A stretch of DNA of 31,169 bases, taken from Saprospirales bacterium. GTDB taxonomy: Bacteria > Bacteroidota > Bacteroidia > Chitinophagales > Saprospiraceae. The stretch spans positions 1-31,169 of the forward strand of contig PWJP01000150.1 of the NCBI GenBank assembly GCA_003559985.1, in the 5' to 3' direction. Below are positions 26,763-31,169 of this stretch, one piece after another (positions within the stretch are counted from its first letter, which is position 1; every line of letters starts with the position of its first letter). The notes beneath the pieces are model-generated. The model was given only the letters and a program-made list of their open reading frames with translations. It was not told the DNA's origin and ran no database searches. A program made the position numbers and the translations under genes.

Positions 26763-26770
26763 TACTTTTG
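26763..26770 (+). promoter_or_regulatory. -7 element in the long intergenic region
   Basis: TACTTTTG is an exact TAnnTTTG match. The next confident start codon is 525 nt downstream (27295), so it would give a very long leader, a non-coding RNA, or be a chance match. Confidence 0.35.
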
Positions 26771-26812
26771 TCCTTCAGAAAGAGATTATAAAAGACGTAA
26801 AATATTTGAATC

Positions 26813-26843
26813 GCCAGGACTAAGGTGTTTCATAGTCCTCGGT
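26813..26843 (+). other. Hairpin downstream of the candidate promoter
   Basis: AGGACTA (26816-26822) pairs with TAGTCCT (26833-26839) around a 10-nt loop. After one bulged base the stem can continue for three further pairs (GCC with GGT at 26841-26843). No T-tract follows, so it is more likely a structured leader element than a terminator. Confidence 0.4.
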
Positions 26844-27294
26844 AATTTTAGAAAGACGATCTCATGAATTTGTTACTTGGCAAGTTAAGTAGACCTGCTT
26901 CAAGCTACCCTGTGGTAAGCCTTGGTGATCTTTATTTTGCCTGTAATGAAGCTAGGTCTTTCAAATCCTTCAGATCTTTTCTCTCCTGCCCCCTAAAAGG
27001 TTGTTTCTGCAAAGTTTCTTTAAGTAGTTTATTCCTGGAACTGGTGGTTTTTCCAGTAATTGGTTTTTTGGCTTTATTTTCAAAAAATCGTGCTGATAAC
27101 TCCCATAGGGTATCGAAACACAACTTTGTGGAATCGTTTTTGCAGCAAAGTAACACAGGGAAAGAGGGTTTAAGTACATATAAATATTCGGGTTTTTGTA
27201 AAAATCTGGAAGTTAATATTGTACAAATTAATAATAGTTTTAATGCAAGAATCTAATTTGCCAAATGATTTTAATATCATCAAAAATTTATCCC

Positions 27295-27828
27295 ATGAAG
27301 ACAAAAATTTTTAGAAATCTTATATCGAAATTGATGACTGGTGCTTTGATGGCAGCTTTCGTCCTTTGTTTTGGACAGAATGTTATAAATGCACAAGTTG
27401 CTGAGGATTTATCGCCTCAGGTTTTGAATGAATTGCAAGAAATGATCAATATGCAGGAAGCTCTGTTGGCCAAAGAAATTGAGATGGAGCCTTCCAATGA
27501 GTCTCTTGTAGAATCGAACAAACGACTGATACACTATTTTGGTAGTGCATTCAGGGCTTTCCGTCAGGATGGTATAGACATCCAGGAGGCTTTTGCATGG
27601 AATTTGTCAGCAATTGCCCCTCCCAGACATAATGACCGCTTGGCCAATAATCTTTTTGACGAGTCCGGTGGTTCTTTTTCCGGTCAGGGCAATTTGAGTG
27701 AAATTACGCCCGCCTTCAGGATGGCTGGTTCCGAGTTGCAACAGGCTATAATTTCTATTAATTTGAGCGAGGGCGGATTGGACTCAATTGAGAATTTTAT
27801 TGACTTGATCAATGCAAACCGATATTAA
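27295..27828 (+). CDS. Small secreted protein of unknown family
   Basis: The ATG at 27295 gives 177 residues beginning with a typical signal peptide (MKTKIFRNLISKL, then a hydrophobic core, ending near NVINAQ at about 34). An upstream in-frame start at 27265 would place ten residues ahead of that signal and is rejected. The mature part of about 143 residues looks largely helical: PQVLNELQEMINMQEALLAKEIEM and ESNKRLIHYFGSAFRAF, then a glycine/serine-rich turn (GGSFSGQGN) and a last helix. It contains no cysteine, no sorting domain and no catalytic motif that I recognise. It lies 82 nt upstream of the giant GEVED/HYR gene on the same strand. A shared transcript or partner role is possible but unsupported beyond adjacency. 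Confidence 0.7.
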   Translation: MKTKIFRNLISKLMTGALMAAFVLCFGQNVINAQVAEDLSPQVLNELQEMINMQEALLAKEIEMEPSNESLVESNKRLIHYFGSAFRAFRQDGIDIQEAFAWNLSAIAPPRHNDRLANNLFDESGGSFSGQGNLSEITPAFRMAGSELQQAIISINLSEGGLDSIENFIDLINANRY

Positions 27829-27845
27829 ACAATTAGATGTAATTT

Positions 27846-27884
27846 ATTCCTTGTATTGCTGATTGTTTCAATCTATTCAGGAAT
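27846..27884. repeat. Nested inverted repeats between the small secreted gene and the GEVED gene
   Basis: ATTCCT (27846-27851) and AGGAAT (27879-27884) enclose a second dyad, GATTG-ttt-CAATC (27861-27873). The RNA could fold as a two-level stem-loop shortly before the ATG at 27911. It might attenuate or separate expression of the two genes. Confidence 0.4.
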
Positions 27885-27910
27885 GATTACAAACAAAAAA
27901 CTATAATCTC

Positions 27911-30900
27911 ATGATAAAATTAATTACTAACTTATCAACCTTCAGTCTGATTGTCTCAATATCGCTTTTGTGCGGTCTGAATGGTATTCAGGCTCAGTGT
28001 ACTTTAGATACGATTTCTTTTGGATCTGCAAATGCTCCGGTTGTTGCGGATGATACCGTACAAGTTGCTGTCTGTAACTGGGCAACTGAGTATTTTACGA
28101 TCAACAATGCTGTTGAAGGAGATACCTATGAATTTACAAGTAGCATTTCAACCGATTACCTTACAGCGGTAGAGGGTGATCCCAATACCGGAACTGTATT
28201 GGGGTCTGGTACCACTCCGCTAACTGTCACTGCCACCACGAGTGGAACAATTTATGTGCATGTCAATGTAAATTCCGATTGTGATACTAATACGGAATGT
28301 CGGACTACAACTGTAGAATGTACTTCATGTCCCCCGGGCTATTGTCAAGTAGGCCCCACAGATTCTACCTTCACGCAATTGGAATCTGTATCATTAAACG
28401 GAGAATCCAATAATATAGATTGGGTTGAGGGATGTCCCGGAGAAATCGGTGTGTACGATGCTACATCTGAAACTGCTGATCTGATTCAAGGAGGATCATA
28501 TACGCTAGATCATGTTCTTGTTAATTGTACAGGAACTGGTAGCTGGGAAACTATTGTAAAAGTTTGGGTAGATTGGAATCAGGATTTGGAATTTGACTCC
28601 GATGAGGCCGTCGGTTATTGGGTAGGTGAAAGTACTACCGCGGGAACCCCGGGGAGTATAACAATTAATGTTCCTTCGGATGCTGAACTTGGACCTACCA
28701 CAATGAGGGTTCTTGCCTGGGAAACTAATGTGTACGAGCCAGACGATATTGATGATCCCTGCAACCTTCCGGGATTGTTCACCTGGGGAGCCGTAGCGGA
28801 CTTCACTATTGAAGTACTGGAAGCCCCCGATTGTGAAATCACCTGCCCATCAAGTCCGATTGAGGTTGATAATGACCCGGGAGAATGTGGTGCATTTGTT
28901 TCAATCGATGAACCAACCATTATCGGACAGTGTGACAATGATCCGGTTAATGATTTTAATGATACAGGAGATGCATCGGATTTTTATCCTGTCGGGACTA
29001 CAACTGTTACTTTTACTGTTCCCGGAACTGCAGCTGAATGCTCTTTTGATGTGACGGTTGAGGATGTGGAACCGATTCAGCTGGACTGCCCCAGTGAAAT
29101 CAATGTGCCTCTTGGCCCCGGAGCTTGTGATGCTGTAGTTACTTATGAAATTGAAGTAGTTGATAATTGCGATGTTGGCGGCATAGGAACGATTGAAGGA
29201 TTTCAGGGGCCGTTTGACCCGGCCGAGTGGACCATAATTCTAAATGGTCCAAATACTGCTGTTGATGTTAGCAATGCTCCAGATGAAATCGAACTGACCG
29301 GACCTGATGGTGCTGGATGTCCGGTGGGTGCTGCTGCTATTCTTGAAATTGAAATCACGGAAGATGTTGAAATAACCTTTGACTGGGAATTCAACACAAC
29401 CGATGCAGCTAATTGGGATCCGCCCGGATACTCCGTAAATGGTGTTTTTACCGCTGTACTAACAGCCGGACAATTTGGTACCGGTACAGTAACTCTTGAT
29501 TTGAGTGCAGGTGATATTTTTGCCTTTGAACAACAATCAGTTGATTGTGCTTTTGGAGCTGGCTTTTTGACGATTACCAATTTTATTGCAGAAGGTGCTG
29601 GATTGGGAGGTCCCGACGAACCTGATTTAGTTGTCGGGCTACCCAGTGGCTCCACCTTTGATATTGGTACAACCACCGTTATTTATGAAATTGAAGATGG
29701 ATTTGGTGGTTTTTCAAGCTGTGAATTTAATGTCAATGTCGAGGAATTTGCTAATCCAACTTCCGCCCTGGCATGTAATGATCTTGTGAATATTTCTGTG
29801 GATGCTACTTGTGAGGCACTGATTAATGCTGACATGATACTCGAAGGTGGTCCTTATGGTTGCTATGATAATTATGAAATTATCATCGAAACTATGGATG
29901 GCGTACAAGTCGGAAACCCCATCAGTAGCCAGTGGATAAATGAAACCCTAATGGTTACTATAGTTGATCCAAATACAGGTAATAGCTGTTGGGGCAATAT
30001 CCTGGTGGAAGATAAGATTGATCCGGTAATTGAGTGTAGAGATGTCACTATTTTGTGCGGGGAAGAATTTCCTGACCAACCTGCACCAGGTGGAAATGTT
30101 ACTGAAACCATCTTCGCAGATGATGTACCTCAAACTTTCACTTCCGGTGGTCCTTTGACTTTGGATTTTGACTTTAGTGGTCTTCCTAACAATTTTGAAA
30201 TTGTGGAGGTTACAGTCCCAATGAGTATTGATGCTCCTGCAGGTACGTGGGTTTCTGATATGACCATTGAATTGACCAACGAAGTTACTGGTACCACTGT
30301 AGTCCTGTCCGATGCTACTTGTACCGCTTCAGGATTTACATGGGAAAATATTGAATTCAGTTCCGAAGGAACGGAATATGACGATCCCGGTGATTGCGCT
30401 GTTTTGGTATCCTTAACTGACGAGTTGGTTCAGCCAATTGGTTCAGGTGCCGGATCTCTCGATGACTTTATTGGTGAAACTGCATCTGGTACATGGACTC
30501 TGGAATTTGTAAATACTTTCCCAAGTAGCATTTCGGTTTCCCTGGCTGGTGTAAATATTACTGTGTTTGCTGAAGAAATTGATCCATCCGATAATTGTGG
30601 AGATGTAGATGTTGAATTTACCGATTTTGTAGAAATTTTCAACGAATGCGATGATGTCATTGAAATTGTTGATCGAGAATGGGTGGTGACTGATGGTGCT
30701 GGCAATACCTCATCTTGTGTACAGACTATCGAAGTATTACGTACTGGATTGGATGAGTTGACTTTACCTGATAATGCCACGTTAAATTGCACGCAGAATT
30801 TTGCTGTGGATGATCAGGGCAATCCTCATCCATCTACTACAGGGGAGCCAGGAGGTCAGTGTCCAAATGTAATTGCAGATTACACGGATATAGTAATAAA

Positions 30901-31168
30901 TGATTGTCCAGGAGAGTCTCATATATTGCGTCAGTGGTCATTGATTGACTGGTGTACTGGTGAAGTGGAGCAAGTCACTCAAGTGATTAAAGTAATGAAC
31001 AACACTGTACCTGAGATAGAGTGTTTGGACGAGGTAAAAGTAAGTACTGGGTTTAATACATGTGAGGGCAATTGGGAGGCTACCCTGGAGAGTTTGTTTG
31101 CACAGGGAGCGATTGATGCACTTCCTTTTGATGAGTGTTCAGATGATGTGAGTTACACGGTGAGTTCA
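27911..31168 (+). CDS. Giant secreted GEVED/HYR protein, 3' end cut by window edge
   Basis: The frame stays open from the ATG at 27911 to the window end, giving 1086 complete codons with no stop. A signal peptide (MIKLITNLSTFSLIV to about GIQAQC) is followed by an N-terminal beta region, then a GEVED domain at about 165-300, recognised by VWVDWNQDLEFDSDEAVGYW. HYR-like modules follow at about 310-390 (CEITCPSSPIEVDNDPGEC, PVGTTTVTFTV) and again from about 390 to 640. A P-domain-like module lies at about 738-893 (SDMTIELTNEVTGTTVVLSD and SGTWTLEFVN). The last part (RQWSLIDWCTGEVEQVTQVIKV, then VPEIECLDEV) matches a module in the dockerin-like protein at 18729. A T9SS sorting domain is expected beyond the window. 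Role: probably a surface adhesin or matrix protein (inference). Confidence 0.85.
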   Translation, partial: MIKLITNLSTFSLIVSISLLCGLNGIQAQCTLDTISFGSANAPVVADDTVQVAVCNWATEYFTINNAVEGDTYEFTSSISTDYLTAVEGDPNTGTVLGSGTTPLTVTATTSGTIYVHVNVNSDCDTNTECRTTTVECTSCPPGYCQVGPTDSTFTQLESVSLNGESNNIDWVEGCPGEIGVYDATSETADLIQGGSYTLDHVLVNCTGTGSWETIVKVWVDWNQDLEFDSDEAVGYWVGESTTAGTPGSITINVPSDAELGPTTMRVLAWETNVYEPDDIDDPCNLPGLFTWGAVADFTIEVLEAPDCEITCPSSPIEVDNDPGECGAFVSIDEPTIIGQCDNDPVNDFNDTGDASDFYPVGTTTVTFTVPGTAAECSFDVTVEDVEPIQLDCPSEINVPLGPGACDAVVTYEIEVVDNCDVGGIGTIEGFQGPFDPAEWTIILNGPNTAVDVSNAPDEIELTGPDGAGCPVGAAAILEIEITEDVEITFDWEFNTTDAANWDPPGYSVNGVFTAVLTAGQFGTGTVTLDLSAGDIFAFEQQSVDCAFGAGFLTITNFIAEGAGLGGPDEPDLVVGLPSGSTFDIGTTTVIYEIEDGFGGFSSCEFNVNVEEFANPTSALACNDLVNISVDATCEALINADMILEGGPYGCYDNYEIIIETMDGVQVGNPISSQWINETLMVTIVDPNTGNSCWGNILVEDKIDPVIECRDVTILCGEEFPDQPAPGGNVTETIFADDVPQTFTSGGPLTLDFDFSGLPNNFEIVEVTVPMSIDAPAGTWVSDMTIELTNEVTGTTVVLSDATCTASGFTWENIEFSSEGTEYDDPGDCAVLVSLTDELVQPIGSGAGSLDDFIGETASGTWTLEFVNTFPSSISVSLAGVNITVFAEEIDPSDNCGDVDVEFTDFVEIFNECDDVIEIVDREWVVTDGAGNTSSCVQTIEVLRTGLDELTLPDNATLNCTQNFAVDDQGNPHPSTTGEPGGQCPNVIADYTDIVINDCPGESHILRQWSLIDWCTGEVEQVTQVIKVMNNTVPEIECLDEVKVSTGFNTCEGNWEATLESLFAQGAIDALPFDECSDDVSYTVSS

Positions 31169-31169
31169 A

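Larger units (their letters stand above)
26159..27294. other. 1.1 kb AT-rich intergenic region
   Basis: This is the longest gene-free stretch in the window and clearly more AT-rich than its surroundings. It contains a loose dyad ACATCAA/TTGATGT (26472-26478, 26502-26508), an exact -7 element at 26763-26770, a hairpin at 26813-26843, and a section at about 26880-27185 whose weak ORFs on both strands do not look like proteins. A second candidate promoter, TTTG (27195-27198) and TAATATTG (27214-27221), lies nearer the next gene. Confidence 0.6.

Noticed and set aside
26864..27256. Open frame of 130 codons on the plus strand, with competing frames on the minus strand
   Set aside because: Composition rich in Ser, Phe and Lys, no recognisable motif or signal peptide, and overlapping frames on the other strand look equally good. 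Treated as non-coding.
28809..29054. Open frame of 81 codons inside the giant GEVED/HYR gene
   Set aside because: Out-of-frame shadow; the frame from 27911 is continuous and carries recognisable domains.
1..31169. tRNA or rRNA genes, CRISPR arrays, insertion sequences or prophage genes
   Set aside because: Scanned for conserved T-loop sequence, regular repeat-spacer arrays, transposase motifs and terminal repeats; nothing convincing was found.

Overview
The window looks like a chromosomal segment of a free-living Bacteroidota bacterium, most likely from the Saprospiria/Lewinella side of the phylum. The phylum call rests on type IX secretion (T9SS) type A and type B C-terminal sorting domains, a PorP/SprF-like gene, SprB-like repeats, a split transketolase, and several upstream regions carrying the Bacteroidota promoter pattern TTG...TAnnTTTG. 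The class-level call is an inference from the domain repertoire (cohesin-like, dockerin-like, HYR and GEVED modules). No tRNA, rRNA, CRISPR array, transposase or phage gene was seen.

Layout. Positions 1-5205 are mostly housekeeping and small membrane genes: the end of a split transketolase, a cystathionine gamma-synthase/lyase with its own promoter and a possible operator, a small conserved Bacteroidota protein on the other strand, a run of TM2, DUF2752, DUF4870-like and M48 protease genes, and a converging single-domain rhodanese. Positions 5251-8535 (minus strand) hold a secreted T9SS protein and a membrane-anchored triple-PASTA protein with a clear intrinsic terminator. A MATE transporter (8711-10039, plus) converges on a tandem pair of giant secreted metalloproteases (10050-17395, minus), which share one architecture and are 11 nt apart.

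From 17814 onward everything is on the plus strand. First comes a LuxR-type response regulator whose phospho-acceptor Asp is replaced by Glu. Then follow a dockerin-like T9SS type A protein, a protein with three cohesin-like domains, SprB-like repeats and a type B sorting domain, and a PorP/SprF-like gene broken by one in-frame TGA. After a 1.1 kb AT-rich gene-free stretch come a small secreted protein of unknown family and a giant GEVED/HYR/P-domain-like protein that runs off the end of the window.

How the genes may work together. Seven proteins carry recognisable signal peptides for export (six of them large or T9SS-type), so the window is mainly a cell-surface and secretome locus. The most suggestive unit is 17814-26158: a regulator, a dockerin-like secreted protein, a cohesin-like surface protein and its likely outer-membrane partner. 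This would be consistent with a T9SS-displayed cohesin/dockerin assembly, but that is an inference from domain content and adjacency only.
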